From: Symbiodinium natans
Lineage: Eukaryota > Sar > Dinophyceae > Suessiales > Symbiodiniaceae
Length of the DNA: 64,000 nt
Reading direction: 5' to 3'
Assembly (NCBI GenBank): GCA_905221605.1
Contig: CAJNDS010002179.1
Location: forward strand, 1,107,026 to 1,171,025
Shown in pieces: positions 43,876 through 55,449 of the stretch; within the stretch, counting starts at the first letter, position 1, and every line of letters starts with the position of its first letter. A model generated the notes under the pieces. That model did no database searches and had not been told where the DNA came from. It saw only the letters and a list, made by a program, of their open reading frames with translations. A program made the translations under genes and the position numbers.

Positions 43876-46800
43876 GGTCATGTCATGTTGACCATGATGA
43901 TTTCGACGCTCGTGCATGTATATGATTGGCACGCAGCGCGACGATTGCTTCGATGCTGGTGATGATGGTGGTGGTGGTGGTGCGTCGCAGCTTAGCATTT
44001 GTAGTTTCTCAGGGGCTCTCAGTGGCTTTGTGTGTCGGAGTTGAGGGTCTTTCTCGCCCCCCGGACATACCCAGAGCTGCTGAAGCCCTGGCCGTACACC
44101 CTAAGCTCTCAAGCCCCGAACCCCCTTAGACCCAAGCCTGCCCTGTGCAGACGCCCGAGCGGTCGCAGCCGCGGGAGCCCCAGCAGCGGACCTCTGGGTG
44201 TTTGTGTTCGGAGCAAAATTTTAGTAGGGTCCAGGGTTCGACTTGGCTGAGTGCTTCAAGAACCCCCCCCTCCTCCCAAACAAAAACATCCCCCTAAACC
44301 CCCAACAGCCCACCTCTGGGGTCCCCAGAGTCCTTTCGAAGTTTGAGAGGGTTTTAGGTTTAGGGTTTGGGGGGGGGGGGGGTTTGAAGGGTTGCTTGGG
44401 GCCTCCTCGGGTTCGCTTGGAGCTCTCCGCAGGCCTGCGGCTCCCATCACAATCCCGGATGGCCGGGCACCCGAGGTATAGTACTACAGTATTGCTGGCA
44501 CCATATATCAAACGATATGAGAGTGTAAATCGTCATGTATTTGTAGTCATATTAGGGTTTCGGTTTGGGTTGCTCCGGGCCCTAGAGCCGGCTTTTGAAG
44601 TCTTTTGAAGAGGGCGAGGCGAAGAGCTTCAAAATGCACAAAAGCCCAAGTTCGGACTCCGCGCAAGACCCCATGAGCCCTTCTTGATAGAGATCTTGAG
44701 CTTCCGTTTTGGCTTCAGATGGCGTGGCCCCAGCAGAGGCAGTGCCGGCAGAGGCGCCACCCCGAAACCCACAGCTCCAAACCCAGTCTAGCCTCCTTCC
44801 CAAGCCATAAACCCTAAGCCGTAAACCCCAAACCAACTCCCTAAACCCTAAACCCTTTGTTTTGGGGTCCAGGGCCATTGTGGCGTCTAAGGGTTCAGGG
44901 TTGATCATGTAGTCTCGTACACAGGGGGGCTTTCGTGGACAGGAGCCCTTGCCTCCGGAGCCCACTGCCTCTGATCGCCCCTCGGCCAGCAGAGCTCGGG
45001 CAGCACAGTTCGCCGCTTCCCTCTAACAGAGATGTACCCCCGTGTAGAGTTCAGGGTTGAGACTTGAGGCGTTGTGAGGGGCCTTGAAGATCAGGGTTTG
45101 AAGGACCTGCCAGGCACCCGATGAGCCCTCTAAACTCTAAATAACCACTCTGAACCTTCAACAAAAATTCGATAAACCAGAACCCTATCAACTCTATTAT
45201 TTAAACACTCTAAACCCTCAACAAAAACCCTATGAGAAGCCCTATGAGAAGCCCTATGAGCGAGGCTTACGCCGAGTGCGGCTGGTGCCCTCGGCGCTGA
45301 GCGAGGCCGAAATTCCACGGAAGGGGGGTAAGCGCGTCAATTAAAACCACCCTCAAGCTCAATACTTTAAGCCCTAAACTCCTAAACTGGCCCTACGCCC
45401 CAAACCCAAGTTAAGCCCACACCTTTGAGGGTTTGTTTGGCGAGTTGAGGCCTTCAAGAACTGAAGCTCCTGGACCTCATCCTTTCCTAAACCCCTCAAC
45501 CCTGTGCCCCAAACCGGGTTGAGGGTTGAGGGTTTAAGGTTTTGGGGTTTGTTGTTTAACCTCCAAAGCCTCCCGAAACTTCCAACACCTGTTGAGGAGA
45601 TGTTGGAGAAGCTGCACAGCCTGGGGATCTTGCCGAAAAAAGGCCCGAGCCCTGGGGGTTTTGAAGGGTGCGGGGTCTGGTGAAGCGGCTGTTGCACCAG
45701 ACCCTAAACAACCTAAACCCTAAACCGAAACCCGAAACCCTGAACCGCAAGCCTTCAGTTCAGGCATGCCATCGCTCGAGCCCTGAATCTGGGACCCCAA
45801 GGCTGTGGCGACTGTGACGGCCATGACCCGCCACTCGGGTTTCTGGTTTATAGCTCGTAGGATTCAGGGTGAAACCCCCGCCCCCCACAAAAACCACTTA
45901 CGTCCTGGGGGGCGCTGTGCAGGGACAGCAGAGCTTGTGTTCGAGTCGTCGGGACTGTAGTATTCCCCCGGCAAGCCTCCAGGGCCTCCGCTTGGGTCAG
46001 CCAAGCACCATCCTCCTCGGCCTTCGCCAGTCAAGCCTCCTTGCCCGTCCTCCCGTGATGCCGGCATTCTGTTTTTCTCCTCAGCTGCGAAGGCCGGCTC
46101 AGGAAGCTCCGGAGCCAACATCTCTTTCTCGTGTAGTTATTAATTGGTTTATTGGGATGTGCTGCTTTTGGGAACATAAGCTTCTCGCTGGCCTATCAGC
46201 CTGTGAGTGGTTTAGTCTGGTTCTGCGCGGCCCTCAGAAGTAGGAGCGCCCGAGCTGCCCTATAAGCCTGTCTGCGGTGCAGACTACACGGGGGGGGTTT
46301 AAGTGCTCCTTGGAGTTCCGGAAGTCCACCGCTTTGCATACTGCGCACTGTCGCAAGGGGATGCAGTCTTCTGTTGTGGCACGTTTCCCGACCCAGCTCC
46401 CCCTGGTTTTTTTTTGTGTGTGCGCGTGTTGCTGTTTTTTCCTCTGCTTGTGGGGCAGAGGTGGAATGCATGGCATGTTGCCCCCCCAAAAGCCGCAGGC
46501 AAGGCCGCCAAGGAGGAGCCGACGGAGGAGGCCAAAAACCGCCGAAAATTTGAGCCCAGAACGGTTGAGGGCTTCGGGTGTAGGGTTTAGGGTCTAGGGT
46601 TGAGGGTTTAGGGTTTAGGGTTTTGTGTTGCCTTCCTTTAAGCGCTCAGCTCGAAGCTTTCCACACATTCCTAGAGAGACCCCGGAGTCTCCCATTGGCT
46701 CTTGTGGCGCTGAACGCCCGAAACCCTAAACCCTAAACCGCGAAACCCGAAACCCTAAACCCTAAACCCTGAACCCCTAAAGCCTAAACCCTAAACCGCT

Positions 46801-49800
46801 AAACCCTAAACCGCTAAACCCTAAACCCTAAATAAACCCTTTCCCCGGACCTCGGACCTGGAGGCTCCAGCGACGGCGGGCATCGTCGGCTGCTGGCCCA
46901 GCTGTGGCACCAGAAGGTTTTCAACCTTCAGTTCCCTCAATTGCAGTAGGGTTATAGGGTTTAGGGTTCAGCCCTTTTTTCGTGTGCTTTAGTTAGTAGA
47001 AGGGGTGGTATCACAGGGACTCCGACAGGGATCCAAAGCTGACCATTTCACTTAACAAGGAACCCACGACCACATGGCCTTTCACGGCGTCGTGCGGCCT
47101 AAGCCCTTGCATTCCAAAACCTGAGCGCTGGAGTGTGCATCCTGCAAGCCAAAAGGCACCTTCAAGCCCCCCCCCCCGGCCCTGATAAACCCTATCCCTA
47201 AGCCCCAAACACCAAACCCCAACCCCAAACCCCAAACCCTGCTAAACCCTGAAAACCCTAAACCCCAAACCCTAAACCCCAAACCCTAAACCCTAAACCC
47301 CCTAAACCCCCTAAACCCCCTAAACCCCCTAAACCCTCCAAGGCCAGGCGGCCGCGCAGTGCGCGCTCCTGGGCCTCGCCGGCGTCGGAGCTCAGAGGTG
47401 CGGCTCTCGTTGGGATTTAGGGTTTAGGGTTTGTGGGTTGGGGTTTGGGGTTTGGGGTTTAGGGTTTAGGGTTCAGGGTTTAGGGTTTGGGGTTTAGGGT
47501 TTAGGGTGCAGGGTTTGGGGTTTGGGGTTTAGGGTTTGGGACTTAGGGTTCAGGGTTCAGGGTTTTGGGTTTAGGCTAAAGGGCGGCAGGGCTGTGTTTT
47601 TGCTTGGGGTTCAAGATTCAGGCTCCATGATTTGTTTGCCAGGCGGGCGGTGTTGGCGTCTGATGTGTGTGGTTTGTAGGGTTGAGGTTCGGAGCTCAGG
47701 CGCTGGGGCTTATTGGGTCTAGGGATGATATAAGGTGATGGGGCTTAGAGTCTTCGGGGGTTTCCCAGCTCGGGCGTGGAGCACTGTAGGAGCATCTCGA
47801 CTCGAAACTGCCCCTTAGGTCAGTTCTCCACGTTGTGGTACCTTGTGGTCCGAAAATGTTTGCCATCTAGCTTTTGTTTCTCTCAAACCACCCATGTGGG
47901 GTGATTCACATCTTGCTGGTTCTTGTTCGGGAGACCAGAAAGCACTGCCAAGAACCCGAGACCCTGAACCCTTCGGAGGTCGCGTCTACCGCCGCCGGTC
48001 CCGGGCGCGAGACGGCTGCAGGCACGGTGTGGAACCACGTCAGGCAGCTGAGGCTTCAGGCACAAGATTATGTAAGTCCCAGAGTTCCAGGCTTCCCGAG
48101 ACGACCAGCACCCCAGCCGAGAACACGCCTGGAACCACTTGTGCTCCAATAATCCCAAGCCCTAAGCCCTGTACCGCCCTCCTCCCCCCCCCCCCCCCCC
48201 CCCCCCCCCTCACAACCTCCAATTTCCTTCCCCAGTAGGGTTTACAATACGCCTGAACCCGAACCATTACTCTACTAACCCAAGGCCCTCAACCCCCAAC
48301 CCCACATGGGTGATTTGAGAGCCCTCAACCCAAACCCACGCTCTTCCCGGTCCTAAAACCCAAACCCCCAACCCCCAACCCCCAACCCCCAACCCCCAAC
48401 CCCCAACCCCCAACCCCCAACCCCCCAAACCCCCAAACCCCCAAACCCCCAAACCCCCAAACCCCCAACCCCCCAAACCCCCAAACCCCCAAACCCCCAA
48501 CCCCCAAAAACCCCCAAACCCCCAACCCCCCCCAAACCCCCCAAACCCCAAACCCCAAACCCCCCCCCGAAACCCCAACCCCCAAACCCAAACCCCAAAC
48601 CCCCCCAACCCCAAAAAAGGGTGTGCCGCTGGCCTCTCCACCGCCGGACTCTGGGAGCGTTTCCGCCACGCTGCGGCACGCTGGGGGCCTCAGGGAATTT
48701 GGGGGCTAAGAAGGGTTTAGGGTTTAGGGTTTAGGGTTTAGGGTTGGAGCTTTCAGGGTTGAGAGTCTCCAGTGACAGGACCTGCGCCTCAGGCTACCTT
48801 ATGGAGTGTTTGGGTTCGGGTTTCAGGTTAGGGTTTGTGATGATGCCCCCAAGACCCTCACCCAGTAGCTGCCCCCCCCCCCCCCAGCCCAGAAAATCTC
48901 GAGCCGAGCCGAGGCCACTGCCCCCAGAGGCCTCAGCCCTTCCTACGCGGCTGCAGGCGCCGACTTGGGGCTTCGGGGTTTCGGGATGCCTGGATGGTCC
49001 AGGATCCGTAGGGGCTTCGGGGTGTTCTTTGGAAAGTTTGAGGTTGCCTGGTCTTGGGGGGAGTCGGGGGGAGGTCTGAGCAGCGTTTTTTGGCGCCGTA
49101 AAGTGAAGCTGGAGACCAGGTTCGTTCGTGGGTATTTATACGTGGGGTTTTAAGTACCTTAAGTGGGGTGCTCAATATAATCACCATCCTTACAGCCCGA
49201 GTTATAACTACCGGTGAACATGCAAGTAGAACTTGCTGGCTGACACAAGCAAAGCCATGTCTCTTAATGAGCTCGTCGTGGTGATCCCAGCTTATCTGCC
49301 CTGCAAAGACTGGCCTTCAGTAGAGCATTGAGAGAGTTCTAAGGCTCGCACCAGCAGCTCAGGGTGTTTTGGGGTTTTGGGGTTTTGGGGTTTTGGGGGG
49401 GGCTCAGGGTGACAAGGCGTTTCGAGGGATCAGTGGCCATAACGTCTTTCAGCCTTAGCACGCCGCCTTAAGCCCCGAGCTTCCCAAGCTCTTTGCGGAC
49501 AGAACCGAAGCGCCGAGCCCAGACCGCTCTAGGACCCTTTAAGACCCCGAAAGTCCCACAAAGAAGTCTCAGAAAATCCCTGCAAACCCCGCAAACAAGT
49601 CCCACACAAGAGAAGCCCCCTGGTCCACTGAACAGCTGAGGCCTCGAAAGGTGGTGGGCAAGTGGCCCCATCCTCGGAGCTCTCTGCCTTCGAGTTGTGA
49701 ACCATTCTGCAGGTACAGATATTGGAAGACTTCCGTCAGCCTCACCTTCTTTCTGCTCATTGCAAGAACTGAACGCACCGTAATCTTGCAGGCCCCCCCT

Positions 49801-52800
49801 TTTTTTTTTCACAGTTTCTGAGATCTGCTCAGATCGTGCCGGTGAGCGAGACACAGGGCGCCCCGGGCCCTTAGCGACGGCGGAGGAGCTGTTCTTTTTT
49901 TTTAACTCTAAGACCCTCAAACCATATAAAGTGCCTTAAACCCTAAACGGAGTGCGAAGGATCTATGTCTTGAATCCCGACGTGCCCAACCGCGGAGTGA
50001 GAAGTTTGTCCACGTGGCCCTCCACTTCGAGGGGGTTGTACGCCTTGCTTCTTTTTCTGTTTTTTGGGTTTTATGGTTTTGGGCGATGAGTAGAGTTAAT
50101 CCCTTCCAAATACCACCAAAACGGGTCATTGTACCAAGCTGTGTCGCCATGAATCGCCCTTCAAGTCATCTTCAGGCCATTGCATTAAGGGATGTTGGCC
50201 TGGCGTGGACGAGCTTCTTCCGTTGTGGGAGTATCAGGGGTGGTGCCGCTGGCTGAGCAAAAATCACGCTGCCCCTGCGCTCTAAGGCCCCAAGCCCTTG
50301 AAAGCGTCCGGCGTAAGCCTTTGAAGACGTGAACACCCACCAGAGATGAAAACCATCCGAGAAGCTCATGCAATGCCTAACCTCTCAATAGGGCGTGTTG
50401 GGATTTCAGGGTGCTTTCTAGCGGGCCTCGGGACTGTCAAGGCCTTGCGTTGGAGCCCTTTTAGCACCGACGCACTTGGAGATTCATGGGTAATGATAAG
50501 TAGGGATAATTTACCTAATAATTTCTACACACCCTCCTAACCCAGTTTAATGTACCCATGAACCACACGCGCGAAACTCCAAGTAGAACATGAGCCTCCC
50601 CCGTTCGTTTGCCCCAGATGAGAGTTACTCGACTGCCCTAAGTCTTAAGCACCACACCCTTCTTTTAGATGCCTTGTGGGTTTGTTTCGGCTTTATTTAA
50701 CATGCGTTTTGAAGTCCAGAGCCTGGACGCTGCTTATGTTTAGGAACCTCTAGACCCTAGCCACCTCCCAAAAAACCCAACCCCAGCTCTGAAATCCTTA
50801 TGGGGTCCTTCAGGGAGGGGCGCTCATGGGGGCTTGGAGGTTCCCGGGTCGTCTTGGCTGGGGCTTGGGGTAAAGCAGCTTTCGTTCGGGGTGGTGATAA
50901 ACAGTCTGCTGTATAGTATCCCAATTGAACTTCCCAGTAGCCCTCCACCGCACCTGTTTGGGCTCAGCGCAGCTTCGGGGCCCTCCTGCCCGCGCCTCCC
51001 CATGCCGGCGTGAAGATCGCGCCGGGAGCCTGCCCGAGGCAGGCCAGCCAGGCGAAGAGGGAAGGAGTCCAGGGGTTCAGGAGTCCAGGGGTTCAGGAGT
51101 CCAGGGGGTTCAGGAGTTCGAGGGGTTCAGGAGTTCAAGAGGTTTTGGGCTCAGGGTTCTTGACGCGGGGAGATGCTGCGGAAGATGGCGCGTGAAGATC
51201 CTGTGCCAGTAGAGGTGGTGTCGAAGGGTGTTGTTCAAGTGTTCACTCATGGCAGGCATCCGAAGCCCTGAATCCCAAGAAGGGTGCCCCATCCCACTTG
51301 GGATGAGCATGCTCGGCCTCCAGCAAACTGGCGTCCCAAGTGCAGAGAGGTCTGACGTGTTGAAGCTCCCAACTCGGCCGTAAGCCCTAGAAAGCCCGTT
51401 GAGCCCCGACCGTCCGCGGCCGCAGGCCGTGGCGAGGGGCGCCCTGGTGAGCTGATGGCCGGGAGGGTTTCGGGTTTAGGGTTTTGAGGGTTCAGGGGTT
51501 CTGGCTTTATTAGGGTTCTGGCTTTGAGCCCAGGTTTAGTGGAGGTTGGGAGCTGAAGAACGGTGCTGGGGTCTTTAGGCCTGGTTGGACCCCGAAAGGC
51601 CCTGAAGCCCTCAACCCGTGCCCACAGGAACCCTAAGCCCCAAGCACAGTGAAGCGCCGAAGCCCGATACCCTAAACCCTAAACCCCAAACCCCAAACCC
51701 TAAACCCTAAACCCTAAACCCTAAACCCTAAACCCTAAACCCCACACCCCCAACCTCCTTCAAGCCCTAGGTCCCCTGGAGCCCAAACCTTTTTGAGAAG
51801 TCTCCCGCCCTTGCGTGCCTCAGGCGCCGGAAGAACCGGACGCCGAGCAGGTCGACGACATGAGGGCTTAGGGTTTAGGGTTTAGGGTTTGGGGTTTGGG
51901 GCTTTAGGGTTTAGGGTTTAGGGTTTGGGGCTTTAGGGTTTAGGGTTTAGGGTTTAGGGTTTCGGGTTTGGGGCTTTAGGGTTTAGCCCCAAGATGCTCC
52001 AAGCTTGTGAGCTGTTCTTCGGGCCCCCTCTCTTGGAAAAATCCAAGAATTCATAGGCTTTGGGTTGGTGTTGTCAGGTTCCCTGAAAGCTGAAGGAGTC
52101 GAAGCCCTAAACACTACGCCCCAAACCCCACTTCGTCAGGGCAGCCAGGGTGAGGATGACCAGGAGGGGGACGAGGACGCAGCGAAGTGCTCGGACTCTT
52201 GGGGGGCCTTTATGAAAAAGCATCTTCAGCCCCCTCACCCACGAAGCTAGAGAGGTCATAAGGCTCTCCATCCACGCCATGGTTTAGGGGCAGCACAGCA
52301 CCCCTGCAGTGGACATCGTTTTTTGGAATCTTGTAGACTCTTCAAGGGTTGCAAAGTCGGCTCCGAGCACAAATGCTGGAGGAGTTCGAGCGCGGTCAGG
52401 CGCTCGGGTTTCAAGAGGAGCCGGAGCAGTTCTACGTGGAAGAGGGCGACGAGGAGGGATCTTGGTTGGCGAAGCGCGCAAAATGCCATCAAGAGACTCT
52501 AAACCCTACACCCTAAACCCAACGCTCAAAACCCTGAACCCTAAACCGCACTGTCGCATCCGTTACAATATGATTTCACGAACCCCTCAGCTCTAGAGGC
52601 TTGAAACACAGCCCCAGACACCCACGAAGCGCTCGGGGTCCCCGCAGCTGCCACAGGCGGCCCTCCTTGCTTTGGAGCAGCAGGACTGGGGGGGGGGGGG
52701 GGGGGGGGGTCTAGAACTCAGGGGTGATTCGGGCCGGCCTTCTTTTGTTGGGTATCGGCTGTCCAAGCGATTTTGTTTGCCATTTTTTTAGTTTTTTGTT

Positions 52801-53232
52801 GTTGCTTTTGTTTCTTCACCGGGGTTTAAGTTGGCGAGGTTGTGGGCCGGGGGCGGAAGATTCAGTGCCGCCCCGGCCTTTCGAGGAGCAGGAGCAGCAG
52901 TACTTCCTGCGCCTGGAGCAGCTCCTGGGTTCAACGGCGTCGGGGGAATTTGCTCAGGAGGTTTGAGGCTGGAGAGGTCGAGCAAAAAGTCACAGAATGC
53001 GAGCTGCAGAAGGAAGCCGAAGATGTCGGAGTCATCTTTTGGTGTGCTTCGCAGCGTGACGTGGGCGGATTTGCTTTGGTGTCAGCTTTCTTCCTGTCCC
53101 AGGTATCTCAAGCAGGTAGCAGCACAGCTGCAGGGGCCCCATGCCCTTGCACGGAGTTCAGAACCTGTTGATCTTCTTGTCGCTCTTGTCAAAGGGTGGC
53201 AGCTGGCAGTCGTCCCTCAAGGGAGGCCCTAA
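43746..53232 (+). CDS. Candidate multi-exon gene, acidic/coiled-coil product, unknown
   Basis: Proposed exons: 43746-43788, 46085-46132 (LRRPAQEAPEPTSLSR), 46499-46563 (GKAAKEEPTEEAKNRRKFE), 46871-46916, 47348-47397, 47979-48071 (ETAAGTVWNHVRQLRLQAQD, donor GTAAGT), 48620-48693 (LSTAGLWERFRHAAARWG), 48893-48956 (KISSRAEATAPRGLSPSY), 50973-51009, 51824-51850, 52140-52229 (EDDQEGDEDAAKCSDSWGAF), 52337-52464 or beyond (RLRAQMLEEFERGQALGFQE), 52648-52683 (LPQAALLALEQQ), 52860-52960 (FEEQEQQYFLRLEQLLGST) and a terminal exon 53103-53232 (YLKQVAAQLQGPHALARSSE). Phases agree from 46499 through 48893. Later links are ambiguous. The product would be Ala/Glu-rich with coiled-coil segments. No domain is recognised and more than one gene is possible. 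Confidence 0.4.
46570..46970 (+). repeat. Telomere-type arrays around exon candidate 46871-46916
   Basis: TTTAGGG units 46572-46625 follow the exon candidate at 46499-46563. CCCTAAA units 46722-46835 precede the island at 46850-46916, and TTTAGGG resumes at 46948-46970. The presumed intron between 46563 and 46871 thus begins with one strand of the repeat and ends with its complement. Confidence 0.85.
47180..47580 (+). repeat. Telomere-type bracket around exon candidate 47348-47397
   Basis: CCCCAAA/CCCTAAA units 47205-47338, a 50-base GC-rich island between CCAG and GTGCGG, then TTTAGGG/TTTGGGG units 47416-47575. The array variants on the two sides mirror each other (both contain the CCCCAAA/TTTGGGG form). 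Confidence 0.85.
48180..48211 (+). repeat. Poly-C tract
   Basis: About 28 consecutive C after CTCCTC. The length is probably unreliable in sequencing. Confidence 0.9.
48290..48750 (+). repeat. Bracket with CCCCCAA variant array
   Basis: 48355-48612 is built of CCCCCAA, CCCCCAAA and CCCCAAA units, shifting composition in blocks. The exon-like island 48620-48693 follows, then clean TTTAGGG units 48713-48745. The C-rich form differs from the clean TTTAGGG partner, so the arms no longer pair perfectly. Confidence 0.85.
48960..50970. other. Presumed intron, no supported exon
   Basis: Lacks clear telomere-type arrays except GGGGTTTT repeats at 49360-49397. A minus-strand frame at 49468-49920 is long but has no domain and no splice context. 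Confidence 0.35.
51660..51995 (+). repeat. Telomere-type bracket around exon candidate 51824-51850
   Basis: CCCTAAA units 51668-51744, a pyrimidine-rich acceptor (TCTCCCGCCCTTGCGTGCCTCAG split over 51801-51823), a 27-base segment APEEPDAEQ, donor GTCGAC, then TTTAGGG units 51866-51990 interspersed with TTTGGGGCT. Confidence 0.85.
52688..52711 (+). repeat. Poly-G tract
   Basis: About 22 consecutive G directly after the exon candidate ending at 52683. It resembles the poly-C tract at 48184 on the other strand. Confidence 0.9.
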
Positions 53233-53538
53233 GCCTTAAGCGCCTCCTTGAACCCCAGTATCCATCGAGGCCTCCGGCAGTTCCGCCGCCGCCTGTCTAT
53301 CCAGAGCTCGCTGCCTGAAGCTTGGAGCCGTGAGTCGCGGGCCTCACCCCTTGAGAGGAAGGAGGGCTTGGTTGTTGGTGGCGTTGCTGCCCTCTTGGCT
53401 ACGAAGTAAGCTCTTGAAGAGTTCCAGGGCAAGAAAATGCGCACTGAGGCTGAGACGATCAAGTCGGGCAGAGCTTTGATGCGTCCGACGCCAAACTTGT
53501 CCGAGCCTCAGCAGCTGCAAAAGATGATCCTACACTTA
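53233..53538. other. Downstream flank of the multi-exon gene
   Basis: A plus frame after CTTGAACCCCAG reads YPSRPPAVPPPPVYPELA and stops near 53309. It could be an alternative terminal exon. Confidence 0.3.
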
Positions 53539-53668
53539 TATACACATTCGGGTGGTGGTCAAAAGTAGGGTGACTTTTTTTATGGATCCCTATGATAATA
53601 CGGCACCTTGTATTTAGGGTACCCCAACAGGGATCAGATTTTGACAACCACCCACATGTATACACATT
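53539..53668. mobile_element. 110-bp MITE with 10-bp direct repeat flanks
   Basis: Element 53549-53658. Its ends pair as GGGTGGTGGTCAAAA against TTTTGACAACCACCC, with further imperfect pairing inside (GGGTACC..GGGATC). TATACACATT flanks it on both sides (53539-53548 and 53659-53668). It has no coding capacity. Its termini are unlike those of the MITE at 26074-26173, so it belongs to a different family. Confidence 0.75.
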
Positions 53669-54543
53669 TATTGCTGAGAAGTGGAGATGAGAAAGCTGAA
53701 AGCTGTGTTGCTATGCTGCTCCCTTCACTAGTCCGTACTATACTGTAACATCGCATGCTCCACCACACCATACTTACTATGTGCTCGAATGTGCTTTGCT
53801 AAAGAGACCATATTACACATCCTTGCGGTCTGGAACCATACCATGTATGCCGTTCTACACGACAAGCCCTGGCACCCTGACAGGTTGATTTTGGCTAGCC
53901 TGGCACCCTTGTGACACTTGTGCTTGTTTCGATATCCATGTTGTTTTTTGTTGTCCGTTCTTGGCGCACACCTTGCGACCAGCAAGTGAGTGAGGAAGCC
54001 ACACCCGGCAGATTCATGACGCTCCGCATAGAGCCCCAAGAACCACGAAAGTTCAGCGCGCAGCTGAGTTCCCCAAGCTCCCTACGCTTTAAAGCCGCAG
54101 GTTCAAGGCCACCTTCGAAGGCGTGCACCGGCAGCCGACTCCTCAGCAGTTTGAGCTGTAAACCCCAGGGCCCAAGAGCTTTTTGTCCCGAAAGGCTGGG
54201 TTCTTAAGGCCTTTTGGGGGGATTGTGGTGTTTCTTGTCCGCACTCGACCTGGCCCTCTGGCGATCTCAGCCCTCGCCGATGTGTGTAGGACTTGTGAGC
54301 GGGACTTGGTGCCCTTTGCACTCTGCGAGCAAGACGGACGATAGCCAGCAGTTTCAGTGATCCTTTCGTCGGGCGGCATAGGCCGGGATGATGCAGGCTT
54401 CTCGCGAACGTTGAAAGCCCTTCGATTCTTCTTTGCTGCTGCAATGCGCCTGCTGACGTGTCCGTCGTCGTGCTGCGTCTGGAGGCTTCCGCGTTGGGTG
54501 CCAAGACGTCTGTCACCCCCCCCTTCGCCCCCACCAAGCGACG
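53669..54543. other. Stretch without a supported gene
   Basis: Open frames on both strands lack domains. Its right part borders the plus-strand retroelement fragment and may contain further eroded retroelement sequence. Confidence 0.35.
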
Positions 54544-55440
54544 TTGGACGCTCTCCGGGATCCGCGCCGGCGCCCACAGGTAGCACAAGTCCCGCTGGAT
54601 GCCGACCTACGGCGGCCCAGTGTTCAGCCGGCGCAGCTCTGCGCGGACCGATTGCTCGACAACCTGCGTGACGGGGCGCCGCGGCAGGGCCTTCAGGGTG
54701 CACCAACGAGCATCTCCGTGTCCTGCTCGACGATGGGCAGACCACTGAACTCCTCCAGCAGGCAGCGGCCAAGTTAGCGCGGGCGGACGTCCCACAACCG
54801 GTCGTTGAGGCGCTTCGCTTGGGTCTGGCGCTTAGCAAGCCCGGTGGAGGTGTGCGCGCACTGGTGATGGGCGACGTATTTCGACGACTCGTCAGTCACA
54901 GGCCTGTGCTCCTTTCCAGTACGCGTTCAGCACGAGGGCGGGCCCCGAGGCCTCGGTGCGCGCGCTGCCGGCGGCCAAGGAAGCGGACCCGCGCACAACT
55001 ATCTTGAGCATTGACGGCGTGGGGGCTTACAACCACATCTCCCGAGCAAGCATTCTTGGCGGCCTTCGCGATCATGCTCAGCTCTGCGGCTTGCTCCCTT
55101 TCGCCGCCATGTGTTCTAAGCCCGCAGCAGCCGCTACCTTTTCAATGATGCCGAGGGGCGCGCGCCCGAAGTGCTGCAAGGGGAGTGCGGGGAGCAGGGG
55201 GATCCATTGATGCCGGGGCAAAATGCACTTGGCCAGCACCAAGCGTTCGCGCGCTTGCACGCAGGGCTCCAACCCGGAGAAGGCCTTTTCCCGTTTTGGA
55301 TGACGTGTACCTCACGTCGGACCCGGAACGAACCCTGGATGTGCTGCGCGTCGCCCAAACAAGTCTGCCGAGCGGGGCCGCCGGGACTGGTCGCGGAGAT
55401 CCCGCCCGGGGAGGATGGTGTCTCGTGTTGGCGAGGCTGA
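54544..55440 (+). pseudogene. Reverse transcriptase fragment, plus orientation
   Basis: Broken pieces of the same family as the minus-strand copies. KPGGGVRALVMGDVFRRLV (54834 on), ADPRTTILSIDGVGAYNHIS (54983 on, polymerase motif A), GECGEQGDPLMPG (about 55175 on, motif B) and LDDVYLTSDPERTLDVL (about 55296 on, motif C) lie in three different frames. It retains only the polymerase part, ends near 55440 and meets the minus-strand copy tail to tail. Confidence 0.7.
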
Positions 55441-55449
55441 CAGCGCTCA

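Noticed and set aside
47883-48679. Gly/Leu/Trp/Val frames on the minus strand around 39.7 and 48.4 kb
   Set aside because: Translations of CCCCAAA and CCCCCAA arrays.
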